DNA of 64,000 bases, taken from contig NZ_AUIK01000008.1 in assembly GCF_000423665.1 (NCBI RefSeq), positions 248,001-312,000 of the forward strand. The letters run 5' to 3'. Under the pieces are notes generated by a model. It was not told the DNA's origin. It did not search any database and saw only the letters and a program-made list of their open reading frames with translations. This document shows positions 8,666 through 16,655 of the stretch, in pieces. The first letter of the stretch is position 1. Each line of letters opens with the position of its first letter. Made by a program: the position numbers and the translations under genes. The stretch is from Solirubrobacter soli DSM 22325 (lineage in GTDB: Bacteria; Actinomycetota; Thermoleophilia; Solirubrobacterales; Solirubrobacteraceae).

Positions 8666-9592
8666 TTAGGCCGCTACTTCGACTCCGACGCGATCGATGT
8701 CGCTTGCGGCGCGCGGATCCTCGACCGCCAGCACCGCTTCCAGCGCCGCGATCGCGACCTCGACCTGCTCGTCGTCCGGCTCCCGGGTGGTCAGCTTCTG
8801 CAGCTGCATGCCCGGCCAGATGATCAGCTGGACCCAGGCCTTGCCGCGGTTGCGGCCGGCGAACTTGATCACCTCGAAGGAGATCCCGGTCACCAGCGGG
8901 ACGCCCAGGACGCGGGTCAGCAGCAGCACCCACCACGCCGGCAGGCCGACCGGGGCGAACACGAAGATCGCCACGATCATCACCACGAGCAGGAAGCTCG
9001 TGCCGCAGCGCGGGTGCAGGCGCGAGAAGGCCTGCGCGTTCGACGGCGTCAGCTCGACGCCCGCCTCGTAGGCGGAGATCGTCTTGTGCTCGGCGCCGTG
9101 GTACTGGAACAGCCGCCGCAGCTCCTTCTTGCGCGACAGCAGCGTCAGGTAGGCGAGGAAGATCGCGGTGCGCACGCAGCCCTCGACCAGCCAGAACAGC
9201 AGCGAGGAGCCCAGCCAGCCCTTGATCAGGCTGGTCAGCACGACCGGGATGACGAAGAACAGGCCGATCGCCAGCGCGAGCGCGGCGACGATCGTGAACG
9301 CCCACTGGGCCTTCGTGATCGGCTTGGCGTCCGCCGGCGCCTGGGCGTTGGCGGAGATCTCGAGGGCCTTGAACCCGATGCCCATCGACTGCGCGAGCGC
9401 GACGACGCCGCGGATCACGGGCCAGCGCGGCGCACGGCTGCGGCTCGTCCAGGAGACGACGGGGTGGGACTCGACGGCGATCTCGTCGTCTTTGCGGGTG
9501 GCCACCGCCCAGGTGGACACGCCGCGCATCATCACGCCCTCGAGGACGGCCTGGCCGCCCACCGGGGCATCGCGCTGTTCCGGGCTGCTCAC
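8666..9592 (-). CDS. DUF1385 / YqhQ-family membrane protein
   Basis: A 308-residue polytopic membrane protein of unknown function. The family signature [15 protein letters not shown] stands at the N-terminus, and [15 protein letters not shown] plus [10 protein letters not shown] follow in the second half. Membrane helices lie around residues 95-118, 125-150, 200-228 and 230-250. The start is GTG 9592, the first codon after an in-frame stop. In many Gram-positive genomes this family sits between rpmE and prfA, exactly as here, which hints at a role tied to translation or growth, but none is established. Confidence 0.9.
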   Translation of the reverse strand: MSSPEQRDAPVGGQAVLEGVMMRGVSTWAVATRKDDEIAVESHPVVSWTSRSRAPRWPVIRGVVALAQSMGIGFKALEISANAQAPADAKPITKAQWAFTIVAALALAIGLFFVIPVVLTSLIKGWLGSSLLFWLVEGCVRTAIFLAYLTLLSRKKELRRLFQYHGAEHKTISAYEAGVELTPSNAQAFSRLHPRCGTSFLLVVMIVAIFVFAPVGLPAWWVLLLTRVLGVPLVTGISFEVIKFAGRNRGKAWVQLIIWPGMQLQKLTTREPDDEQVEVAIAALEAVLAVEDPRAASDIDRVGVEVAA

Positions 9593-9639
9593 TCACATCG
9601 TGATCGGCAGCCCGGCGCGCGGGCTTCAGACAACCGGTG

Positions 9640-9852
9640 CTATTTACGACCGCCGGAGCGAGCCAGCTTGCGCTGGAAGCGCTCGACGCGACCGCCGGTA
9701 TCGACGAGCTTCTGCTTGCCGGTGTAGAAGGGGTGGCAGTTGGAGCAGATCTCCACGTGGATGTCGCCCTTGGTGGAACGGGTCACGAACTCGTTCCCGC
9801 AGGTGCAACGCACGTTGGAGACCGCGTATTCGGGATGAATCTCGGTCTTCAT
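9640..9852 (-). CDS. rpmE: 50S ribosomal protein L31 (zinc-binding form)
   Basis: A 70-residue large-subunit protein. Cys16, Cys18, Cys36 and Cys39 (RCTC and CSNC) form the zinc ribbon of the C+ type, so expression of this form should suit zinc-replete cells. Typical segments are [27 protein letters not shown] and the basic tail. It begins the run rpmE, DUF1385, prfA, prmC, Sua5/YrdC. A TACACT box lies 10 nt before the ATG at 9852. Confidence 0.98.
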   Translation of the reverse strand: MKTEIHPEYAVSNVRCTCGNEFVTRSTKGDIHVEICSNCHPFYTGKQKLVDTGGRVERFQRKLARSGGRK

Positions 9853-9860
9853 GGTTCTTT

Positions 9861-10631
9861 TCAGTGTAGGCGGGGCGACAAGGCGTTACACGAGGTCTCG
9901 AAGCTGTTGTTCTCCTCGTCGGCCTCGTCCACCTGGGCGCGCGCGTCCGCGACCACCTCGAGCGGCGTCCCGGCGGCGCACGGCACCGACGGCGTCATCA
10001 CCGTGATCGGCGTCTGCGAAGCGAGCCCCGTCACCTCGACCGTCCCCACCGAGGTGCCGTCGACGAGGAAGTCGACCGCGAACGGCCCCGCCGCCTCGCG
10101 CCCGCGGTTGAAGACGACGCCCACGAAGCTCGAGTCCTCGATCCGCACGTTGCGCACGACGAGGTCCGGCCGCACGTCGGGCTGCTTGCAGACCGGGGAG
10201 ATCGCCCGCTCGGTGCGCAGCGTCCTCCCCGTCTTGCTCTTCCAGCGGAAGGTCACGACGACCCGGTAGTTCGCGCCCGGCAGCAGGTCCTGGACCGTCT
10301 TGTCGTACGTGTACTTGCCGACGTTGGCGGGCGCCGTGACCCACTCGCTGAAGTTCGGCAGGGCGACGGCGGCGAACTTCGGCGAGTCCTTCGTCAGCGC
10401 CTGCAGCGTGAAGCGCATCTGCATCTTCGGCGCCTTGCGGTACACCCGCATCTGCCCCTCGAACACGGCCTCGCGCGCGTCCTTGTCGCAGCTGACGACG
10501 ACCGCGCGCGCGTAGCTCGCGGCGTCCGCGCGCCCTGCGACGACGGCGAAGACGGCGAGCGTGACCCCGATGATGCGCCCCCAGCGAATCATGCGACCAA
10601 AGAACCCCGGACGAGGGCGGGAGTTGCGCAC
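9861..10631 (-). CDS. Secreted protein with a CARDB-like domain
   Basis: A 256-residue protein from GTG 10631; ATG 10592 ([20 protein letters not shown]) is an equally good start and gives a tighter signal peptide ending at ADAA. The C-terminal 90 residues read [41 protein letters not shown] and [11 protein letters not shown]. This is the pattern of CARDB, a bacterial adhesion-type beta-sandwich. The middle part is not recognised. It lies upstream of rpmE on the same strand with an 8-bp gap. Cell-surface or extracellular location is inferred from the signal peptide. Confidence 0.7.
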   Translation of the reverse strand: MRNSRPRPGFFGRMIRWGRIIGVTLAVFAVVAGRADAASYARAVVVSCDKDAREAVFEGQMRVYRKAPKMQMRFTLQALTKDSPKFAAVALPNFSEWVTAPANVGKYTYDKTVQDLLPGANYRVVVTFRWKSKTGRTLRTERAISPVCKQPDVRPDLVVRNVRIEDSSFVGVVFNRGREAAGPFAVDFLVDGTSVGTVEVTGLASQTPITVMTPSVPCAAGTPLEVVADARAQVDEADEENNSFETSCNALSPRLH

Positions 10632-10681
10632 AATCCGTTCGCGCCCGCGACCGCCGCGCCGATCAATGTTTTCCCAGCGTT

Positions 10682-10703
10682 AGAGACCTCGGTAGTAGTC
10701 TCT
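10682..10703. promoter_or_regulatory. Inverted repeat and -10-like box before the winged-helix gene
   Basis: AGAGAC (10682-10687) and GTCTCT (10698-10703) form a perfect 6-bp inverted repeat with a 10-nt spacer, ending 4 nt before GTG 10708. The right arm overlaps TAGTCT (10696-10701), which would be a -10 box for a leaderless transcript. A protein bound here would block transcription. It may serve the HTH protein encoded just downstream. Confidence 0.35.
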
Positions 10704-10707
10704 GTTC

Positions 10708-11058
10708 GTGAGTAGCTCAAGCTCCTTCGGGCCCTTCCTCGAGACGCGCGACCTGCTGAGCAAGGGCGCGTCCGGCGAACCGGCCTCGCAGACCACGTCG
10801 CGCTCCGACGACGAGCTCGCCCGGTCGGCGACGCTGTACCTCGACCTGCTGCGCAGCAACGAGTTCCCGGTGGCCACCGCCGAGCTGCGATCCGCGAGCG
10901 GCCTGTCCTTCGAGAGCTTCCAGGAAGGCCTCGGCGCGATGCACAAGGCCGGGCTGATCACGCTGTCGGCGATCCCTGGCCGCGACGAGACCGTCGAGCT
11001 GACGCCCCAGGGCGTCGCGTTCCAGCGCGCCATCCGCGAGGCGGCGACGGCGAGCTGA
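10708..11058 (+). CDS. Small winged-helix-like DNA-binding protein
   Basis: A 116-residue protein with a Ser-rich N-terminus. A region from about residue 38 fits a winged helix: ARSATLYLDLLR, then VATAELRSASGLSFESFQEGLGAMHKAGLITLS as helix-turn-helix, then VELTPQGVAFQRAI as the wing and last helix. The start is GTG 10708. It overlaps the following membrane protein gene by one base (TGATG), so the two are coupled. It may regulate its own promoter through the inverted repeat at 10682-10703. The domain assignment is by pattern; no specific family was recognised. Confidence 0.55.
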   Translation: MSSSSSFGPFLETRDLLSKGASGEPASQTTSRSDDELARSATLYLDLLRSNEFPVATAELRSASGLSFESFQEGLGAMHKAGLITLSAIPGRDETVELTPQGVAFQRAIREAATAS

Positions 11059-11981
11059 TGGCCGGCCTGGTCGCCCCACTCCCCGCGACGCCGCACCGCT
11101 CGACGCGGATGCTCGCCTGGTCGATCGGCTTCGGCGTCACGCTCGTCGCCGTCTGCCTGGTGCTGCTCGGGTACGCGGGCGACTACGCGGCTCGCTACGC
11201 CACCGTCTGCTGCATCGGCGCCGGCGTCGGGACCGGCGAGCTGGTCTCGCGCTACCGCGACCGCCCGGAGCTTGCGCTCGCCAGTCCGCCCGCGATCGGC
11301 TACATCCTGCTCAACGGCGCCGCCTCCGCCACCGCACTGGGCGTGATCCTCACCTTCGGCTGGACCTTCGGGCTCTCCAAGGACGATGCCGCCGCGGTGA
11401 CCGCGACGCAGATCCTGATCGCGGGCTTCGGATCGATGGCGCTCTTCAGGACGTCGCTGTTCACCGTCCGCGTCGGCGATCAGGACGTGGGCATCGGGCC
11501 CAGCAGCCTGCTCAGCATCGTGCTCGCCGCGTGCGATCGCGGTGTCGACCGCACGCGCGCCGAGGACCGGGCGGCAGAGGTCGGGCGGATCATGAGCGAC
11601 GTCGCCTTCGTGCCGGCCAGCACCTCGCTCCCCGCGGTCGCGATCGCGCTCATGCAGAACCTCGAGACGCCCGATCAGGCGGCGCTCGGCATGGTGGTCA
11701 CGCGGCTGCAGAGCAGCACCGAGCTGACCGATCCCGCGAAGTCGCTGCTGCTCGGGCTGGCGATCTCCAACCTCGTGGGTCCGTTGGTCCTCGAGCGCGC
11801 CAAGGACGCGATCGGGCCGGAGATCCTGCGCACGTCGGTGAGCGAGGTCCAGGTCGACGATCAGCTCGTCGACGCGATGAAGCGACTGTCCGGGCAAGCG
11901 GCTCCGGCCGAGCCCGGCCGTCCGGCGCTCGCGGTCGTCGACACGCTCGCAGACGCGGGCCGGCATCCCGACGCCTCCTAG
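11058..11981 (+). CDS. Membrane protein of unknown function coupled to the winged-helix gene
   Basis: A 307-residue protein with likely membrane helices at about 19-40, 45-60, 78-101 and 113-130, and a long cytosolic C-terminal half rich in helices. A conserved-looking motif GTGELVSRYRDRP sits between helices two and three. The C-terminal half mentions no catalytic signature. The gene is coupled to the winged-helix gene before it and converges with the kinase gene at 11978, overlapping by 4 bp. I cannot name a function. The arrangement resembles a membrane sensor with its own small regulator, but that is inference. Confidence 0.5.
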   Translation: MAGLVAPLPATPHRSTRMLAWSIGFGVTLVAVCLVLLGYAGDYAARYATVCCIGAGVGTGELVSRYRDRPELALASPPAIGYILLNGAASATALGVILTFGWTFGLSKDDAAAVTATQILIAGFGSMALFRTSLFTVRVGDQDVGIGPSSLLSIVLAACDRGVDRTRAEDRAAEVGRIMSDVAFVPASTSLPAVAIALMQNLETPDQAALGMVVTRLQSSTELTDPAKSLLLGLAISNLVGPLVLERAKDAIGPEILRTSVSEVQVDDQLVDAMKRLSGQAAPAEPGRPALAVVDTLADAGRHPDAS

Positions 11982-13159
11982 AGCAGCAGCGCGATCACGA
12001 TCACCACGATCAGCACCGTCAGCGCGATCGTGGCGGGTGAGACGCTGCTGCGCTTCGCGATCGCCGTCGACGACGCCGGGGCGAGCGGCCGCGACGTGGT
12101 CGTCCGGTCCGTCCTCGGCTTCGCGAACGGGTCCGGCAGGCCGTTCCGGGTGCGCTCGCACCACGGGCAGCGATCGAGGTGGGGCCCGTGGACGTGCAAC
12201 GGCTCGCGCGGGCACTGCACGAGCGATTGGCAGGCGCGGTCGAGCGCCAGCGCCCAGTCCTCGGCGCTCGGCCGCAGCGACGGCGTGGCGATGCCGGGCC
12301 CGAACGCCTGGACGGCGAGCGCGCGGACGTCGGGAGGGAGGATCGCGGGGTCCAGCGTTCCCGGCGGGGTCCGCACGCGATCGGGAGCGACGAGGTACGA
12401 GCGACCCTCACGGATGTTGTCGGCGACCGAGACCTCGTTCTCGCCGGCGTCGACACCGATGCCGAGGAACGCATGGTCGCCGAGGAGCGCGGTCTGGCAG
12501 ACCAGGATCGCGAGCGAGAAGACGTCGGTGTCGATCGAACGCGGCCACGCGTCGTTGAACTGGAACTCCGGCGCGGCGTAGTTCGGCGTCCCCACCGTGC
12601 AGGCGAAGTGCTCTCCGGTCACGCGGTCGTCGAACTGGATCGAGTCGCAGTCCAGGAAGGTCAGAAGGGCGCTCTGGTTGACCATCACGTTGCCGTCGGA
12701 CAGGTCGCCGAGCACGAGTCCCTCGGCGTGCAGGTTCGCCACGACGCCGCTGAAGTTCCGGGTCGCGACGAGCGGGAAGCGCCAGGTCATGTCCGGGAAC
12801 CAGCGGACGCGCTGGCGGTGGTCGAACAGCGTCGCCAGCGGGACGAACGCCGGGCTCGAGACGAGCCGCATCGCGTAGCCGACGACGCGGTCGCCGGAGG
12901 GGTCGAGCGCCAACGCCAGCGGCCACACCAGCTCGGGGTGCGCTCCGCCGGTGACGAAGGCATCCGGGCCGGCGCGCTCGATCATCCGCCGGAGACGGCG
13001 CTCGATCGAGGCCGGCGGGTCGACATAGACCTTGATCGCCAGACCGGGGTCCTCGGGCACGCTGAAGACGCGTCCCTGCCCACCCCAGCCGACCGGGCGC
13101 TCCGAGAGCCGCACGCGGCGCGGCGGCGAGCCGTCGACGATGACCTCGGTGAGCGTCAC
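11978..13159 (-). CDS. Atypical protein kinase of a TerY-P triad, C-terminal TM anchor
   Basis: A 393-residue protein. GTG 13159 overlaps the phosphatase stop as GTGA. The kinase fold has GWGGQGRVF as glycine loop, Lys43 in LAIKVYV, catalytic Asp152 and Asn157 in GDLSDGN (no HRD His/Arg), and DCD at 170-172 in place of DFG. These replacements match YegI-like kinases of the TerY/PP2C/kinase triads. Then comes a short CPWC zinc-knuckle-like piece, a basic linker and a final membrane helix (last 20 residues). It is the last gene of the four-gene minus-strand operon 15845-11978. Substrates are unknown; the partner vWA protein is a plausible one. Confidence 0.8.
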   Translation of the reverse strand: MTLTEVIVDGSPPRRVRLSERPVGWGGQGRVFSVPEDPGLAIKVYVDPPASIERRLRRMIERAGPDAFVTGGAHPELVWPLALALDPSGDRVVGYAMRLVSSPAFVPLATLFDHRQRVRWFPDMTWRFPLVATRNFSGVVANLHAEGLVLGDLSDGNVMVNQSALLTFLDCDSIQFDDRVTGEHFACTVGTPNYAAPEFQFNDAWPRSIDTDVFSLAILVCQTALLGDHAFLGIGVDAGENEVSVADNIREGRSYLVAPDRVRTPPGTLDPAILPPDVRALAVQAFGPGIATPSLRPSAEDWALALDRACQSLVQCPREPLHVHGPHLDRCPWCERTRNGLPDPFAKPRTDRTTTSRPLAPASSTAIAKRSSVSPATIALTVLIVVIVIALLL

Positions 13160-13974
13160 GTCCGCATCGCCGCCAGGACCGTCTTGTCGTCGCCGCTGTG
13201 GGCGGACCACCGCTGATGGGTGAGGAACTGCCGGACGTCGCCGCCCGGACCGAGGTGCTTGAACACCGGATCCAGGAACGACGGGTTCGCCAGCTGCCGC
13301 AACGGATCGGAAGGGTGCCGACGGGTCGCGAGCGGCGTCAGCCCGTCGGTCGTCAGCAGCACGGCTGTGACGCCCGGGTCCAGGATGCAGTCGTAGCGGG
13401 CGCCGGCGAATGCCTCCGGCGACGTCAGGAACGTCGTCTGATTGACGTAGTCGCTGCCGGACTCGTCGACGCTGACGAGGTGCAGGCGCCGACCGGCCGC
13501 GCCCTCGGTGCGGACCACCGCGAACCCGTCGCCGACGGCGGCGATCCCCACGACCGGCCCGCTGATCACCGCGACGATCAGCGTCGCCGCGAAGTGGCCG
13601 GGATCGCCGTCGTCCCCCAACCGGGTCGCCTGTTTGAGGAACTCGCGCACGACCGCGCGGTAGCCCTCGTCCAGGAACGCGTGCCAGTCGCGCGCGCTGC
13701 GCGGCCCGGCGGACGCCCCGAGGTGGGCGGAGAAGACGTCGATCGCGAGATCGGTGGCGAGACGCGCGCCCTCGGCGGCGCGCCGGCGGCTGCCGGCACC
13801 GTCGGACACGGCGAGGATGTGCCGCCCGCCGCCGAGGCTGACGGCGCGGTTGGCGTCCTGGCACGGCAGGCCGTCCCGGACGTGGGCGAACCCGGCGACC
13901 GAGCACCCGCTCACGTGCCAGCCGCCGGTCCCGCCCGCGGCCCTCGAGGTCTCGCGCTGCGCACGCACGGTCAT
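13156..13974 (-). CDS. PP2C-type protein phosphatase of a TerY-P triad
   Basis: A 272-residue metal-dependent Ser/Thr phosphatase-like protein. The start ATG 13974 overlaps the vWA stop (ATGA). Metal-binding positions are visible in LPCQDANRA (Asp40), LAVSDGAGS (Asp58-Gly59) and SGDDKTVLAA near the C-terminus. The usual DGMGG loop reads DGAGS, as often in this PP2C branch. It lies between the vWA and kinase genes, all overlapping, so fixed stoichiometry is likely. It should reverse phosphorylation by the neighbouring kinase. Confidence 0.82.
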   Translation of the reverse strand: MTVRAQRETSRAAGGTGGWHVSGCSVAGFAHVRDGLPCQDANRAVSLGGGRHILAVSDGAGSRRRAAEGARLATDLAIDVFSAHLGASAGPRSARDWHAFLDEGYRAVVREFLKQATRLGDDGDPGHFAATLIVAVISGPVVGIAAVGDGFAVVRTEGAAGRRLHLVSVDESGSDYVNQTTFLTSPEAFAGARYDCILDPGVTAVLLTTDGLTPLATRRHPSDPLRQLANPSFLDPVFKHLGPGGDVRQFLTHQRWSAHSGDDKTVLAAMRT

Positions 13975-14723
13975 GCCGGGATCTGCTCGAAGATGCGGCG
14001 CTTGATGTTCGCCATCGAGTCGCCGCGGGCCAGGCGCTCCGCGCTGGACGAGACGAGCTTGAGCACCTCGGAGAACTCGAACCCCTGCAGGCGCAGGTGC
14101 CCTTCCGGCGCGAGTGCCCGCAGCACCTCGTCGCCCTGCGGGCTGATGTCGCCGGCGCTGACGGTGAAGAACGTGAACGACCCGGCTCGTTCGCCCTGCT
14201 GGAGCTTCGGGATCATCAGCTTCCAGTTCCCGTCGAGGCGCCCGTCCTCGCCCGTCGGGACGCCATCCGAAAGAAGCCAGAAGACCGGGCAGAAGTAGCT
14301 CAGGCCCATGTCCCTGAGCGACTGCTTCTCGCGCGCGAGGGACGAGAGCCCGAGGTCGATCGCCTTCATCATCGGCGTGACGCCGCCGGCGCCGAGCTGC
14401 GGGACCTGGAAGTCCGCCGCCGAGACGAACGGGCTCGTGCCGTTGCTGACGCGCTCGCGCCCGCGCCAGGCCACGACGTCGCCATGCCCGAACGTGATCA
14501 ACCCGACGTGCGCGATCGAGCTGAGCTGGACGTCGCTGCGCAGGTACGCGGCAAGGTCTGAGAGCGCGTCGTTGAGCAGCTTGATCGGCGTGCCGCTCAT
14601 CGACGACGACGTGTCGAGCAGGAGCATGATCAGCAGTCGCTGGGCGCGGCCGGGATCGATCCAGATCCGGTCCTCCGGCGCCTCGACGACCGGCTCGGGC
14701 TGCTCGCGCTTGAAGAAGCTCAT
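13971..14723 (-). CDS. TerY-like vWA domain protein
   Basis: A 250-residue cytosolic von Willebrand A domain. The MIDAS metal site DTSSS is Asp37, Ser39 and Ser41 in LLIMLLLDTSSSMSG. The later MIDAS Thr is in GGVTPMMKA, and WLLSDGVPTGED supplies the Asp. After the vWA fold come EFSEVLKLVSSSAERLARG and a basic tail. This matches TerY, the adaptor of tellurite-resistance-type and TerY-P systems. It follows the signal-peptide membrane protein by 9 nt and overlaps the phosphatase gene by 4 bp. Confidence 0.85.
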   Translation of the reverse strand: MSFFKREQPEPVVEAPEDRIWIDPGRAQRLLIMLLLDTSSSMSGTPIKLLNDALSDLAAYLRSDVQLSSIAHVGLITFGHGDVVAWRGRERVSNGTSPFVSAADFQVPQLGAGGVTPMMKAIDLGLSSLAREKQSLRDMGLSYFCPVFWLLSDGVPTGEDGRLDGNWKLMIPKLQQGERAGSFTFFTVSAGDISPQGDEVLRALAPEGHLRLQGFEFSEVLKLVSSSAERLARGDSMANIKRRIFEQIPA

Positions 14724-14732
14724 CGGCGGGGT

Positions 14733-15845
14733 TCACTCCATCCTGGAAGTTCGCTGTTGTGATCGCGTGGTGCGGTGACGCGCGGGCGCGGCGAGCGCGA
14801 AGAGCTCGCGCTGGGGCCCCTCGACGACGTCGACCGGCTGGCCGGGTGCCGGCGCGGGGACGCCGTCCTGTGCCCACCGCACACGGCGCAGGAACCCGTC
14901 GAGCTCCACGTAGCCGTCGGGGTAGAGCTCGGTGCGCACCACGGCGGGGCTCCGCGGGAGGTTCACGGCGAGCGCGGGTGCGGCGGGGAAGTCTGCAAGC
15001 GGCGGAGGCTGGGGCCGGCGCTCTGTCCCGCCGGCGGGAGGAATGCCCCCAGACGGCTGCCCGTCTCCTCGCCGCCGGGTGGCGGCGACGCCCGCGGCGC
15101 CGACGAGTCCTCCGATGGCCAGGCCGGCCAGGATCGAGATCGGCGTCGGGATGCCAGGCTCGTCCTTCGGGGTGGCGCGCGTGGGCTTCGGCGGCCGCAG
15201 CCACTCGTCGACCGCTGCCATGTCGCCTTCGGAGAGCTTGAGGCGCACCGTGCGTTCCGCGGACGTGGAGACAGCGCGCAGCAGGTCTTCTGGGGTCCGC
15301 ACCAAGGTCGCACCGGCGTCCTGCAGGTCGCCGACCGGCTGCCCCGCGGAGAGCTCCTGGCAGGCCTGGCAGTCACCCGCCTGTCCCTGCAGCTGCGCCC
15401 AGAGCGCCTGGTCCCGCACCGGGGTGAGCCTGCCGCCGGCCAGCGTCAGCCGCGTCGGAGCGAGCGCGTAGAGCGCCGCGGCCCCGCCGCCTTGGGTCCC
15501 GCCGCCCGCGGCGGGGGCGATGACGACGGCCCACTGGCCCGGCTGGGAGAACTGGGCGATCGTGTCGATGACGCGCTGGTCGACCGGTCCGGCCAGCCCG
15601 GTCGACCCGCTGGCGCGGACGACGACCCGGTCGTCGGCAGCCGCGGCGCGCTGCAACTCGGACGCCAGCATCGCGAGGACGCCCTCGTCGATCACCGGCG
15701 GAACATCGATCAGCCGCACCGTGTTCGGGTTGTGCATCGGAGTGGGGTACTGAGGCGGCTCGGCCAAGGCGGACGGCGCCGCGGCGACGGTCGCCGCGAC
15801 GGCCGCGAGCAAGGCGACGAGACCGCGGTGTGCTGTGCGTTTCAT
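14733..15845 (-). CDS. Exported single-pass membrane protein heading the vWA/PP2C/kinase operon
   Basis: A 370-residue protein with a clear signal peptide (residues 1-28, ending SALAEPP), an outer domain of about 210 residues, a membrane helix (about ISILAGLAIGGLVGAAGVAA) and a Pro-rich cytosolic tail of about 110 residues. The outer domain carries ADDRVVVRASGS and WAVVIAPAAGGG segments, like the TPM/YgcG-type fold, but this is a weak resemblance. CQAC offers a Cys pair. Sitting first in the operon, it could be the envelope sensor or the partner of the vWA-kinase complex. Divergent from the second triad. Confidence 0.6.
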   Translation of the reverse strand: MKRTAHRGLVALLAAVAATVAAAPSALAEPPQYPTPMHNPNTVRLIDVPPVIDEGVLAMLASELQRAAAADDRVVVRASGSTGLAGPVDQRVIDTIAQFSQPGQWAVVIAPAAGGGTQGGGAAALYALAPTRLTLAGGRLTPVRDQALWAQLQGQAGDCQACQELSAGQPVGDLQDAGATLVRTPEDLLRAVSTSAERTVRLKLSEGDMAAVDEWLRPPKPTRATPKDEPGIPTPISILAGLAIGGLVGAAGVAATRRRGDGQPSGGIPPAGGTERRPQPPPLADFPAAPALAVNLPRSPAVVRTELYPDGYVELDGFLRRVRWAQDGVPAPAPGQPVDVVEGPQRELFALAAPARHRTTRSQQRTSRME

Positions 15846-15874
15846 GGCGATGAGACGACCATAACTTTGCAGTG

Positions 15875-15904
15875 TTTCCAGAACAAAAAACGTATTTCTA
15901 GAAA
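15875..15904. promoter_or_regulatory. Two TTTCYAGAAM sites 20 bp apart in the divergent triad control region
   Basis: TTTCCAGAAC (15875-15884) and the perfect palindrome TTTCTAGAAA (15895-15904) start exactly 20 bp apart, two helical turns, so both face the same side of the DNA. The stretch is far richer in A+T than the surroundings. The first site overlaps a -35-like TTGTTC on the minus strand (15886-15881), which stands 17 nt from TATGGT (15863-15858) and would drive the operon starting at 15845. A shared dimeric regulator is plausible; its identity is unknown. Confidence 0.45.
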
Positions 15905-15945
15905 GAGAGGGTCTCTTGCGTTCCGGGGGGGACCGAAGTTACAGT
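15903..15945 (+). promoter_or_regulatory. Inverted repeat and promoter for the plus-strand triad
   Basis: AAGAGA (15903-15908), GGG, TCTCTT (15912-15917) is a perfect 6-bp inverted repeat. It overlaps a -35-like TTGCGT (15916-15921). After 18 nt comes TACAGT (15940-15945), and 8 nt later the ATG of the vWA gene, fitting a leaderless transcript. A protein on the repeat would block the -35 element. Confidence 0.45.
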
Positions 15946-15953
15946 CGGCGGCG

Positions 15954-16655
15954 ATGGCCCACGCACAAGCCGATCCGTTCGACATCCCGATCGCCGCTCG
16001 TCCGCTGCACTTCTTCTGGGTGGTCGACACGTCGGGGTCCATGGGGCTCGAGGGCAAGATCCAGTCGTTGAACACGGCGGTTCGCGAGGCGCTCCCGCAC
16101 ATGCGGCGCGTTGCGAGAGAGAACGCGAACGCGCAGGTCCTGATACGCGTGCTCGAGTTCGGCTCGCGCGTCCGCTGGCTGTTCGACGAGGCCGTCGACG
16201 TCCAGGCCTTCCAATGGATCGACCTGGTTCCCGGCGCGACGACGCCGATGGGACAGGCGCTCGCGACCGTCGCCGACGAGCTGCGGATGCCGCCGATGGA
16301 CGAACGGGCGCTCGCCCCGGTGCTCGCGCTCGTGTCGGACGGCCAGCCGACGGACAACTTCCCGGACGGCCTCGAACGGCTCAACCAGCAGGCGTGGGCG
16401 CAGAAGGCCGTCCGCGTCGCGATCGCCATCGGTCGCGACGCCGACCTCGAGACGCTGCACGAGTTCGTCGGCCCGAACGGGCGCGTCCTGGAGGCCAACA
16501 ACTCCGATCAGCTCACGGAGTTCATCCGCTGGGCATCCACGGTCGCCGTCAAGGCCGCGAGCGGCGCCGCATCGCAAATCGTCCCTGGCGCCGGACGACG
16601 CCCGGTCGTCGCGCTGCAGTTGCCCGACGACCCCGGCGGCAACGATGTCTGGTGA
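15954..16655 (+). CDS. TerY-like vWA domain protein, second triad
   Basis: A 233-residue vWA protein starting at ATG 15954. A longer in-frame opening upstream runs antisense through the divergent gene and is a shadow. MIDAS residues Asp25, Ser27 and Ser29 lie in FWVVDTSGSMG. The Thr is in PGATTPMGQALA and the Asp in ALVSDGQPTDN. The pattern EGKIQSLNTAVREALPHM and NAQVLIRVLEF is typical of the TerY/YegL branch. The domain fills the whole protein. It is the first gene of the second triad and overlaps the phosphatase gene by 11 bp. It is not a close copy of the minus-strand vWA, so the two triads are not a recent duplication. Confidence 0.85.
   Translation: MAHAQADPFDIPIAARPLHFFWVVDTSGSMGLEGKIQSLNTAVREALPHMRRVARENANAQVLIRVLEFGSRVRWLFDEAVDVQAFQWIDLVPGATTPMGQALATVADELRMPPMDERALAPVLALVSDGQPTDNFPDGLERLNQQAWAQKAVRVAIAIGRDADLETLHEFVGPNGRVLEANNSDQLTEFIRWASTVAVKAASGAASQIVPGAGRRPVVALQLPDDPGGNDVW

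Noticed and set aside
14775-15953. Upstream extension of the second vWA protein
   Set aside because: Antisense to the exported membrane protein gene; the vWA fold begins at the ATG at 15954.
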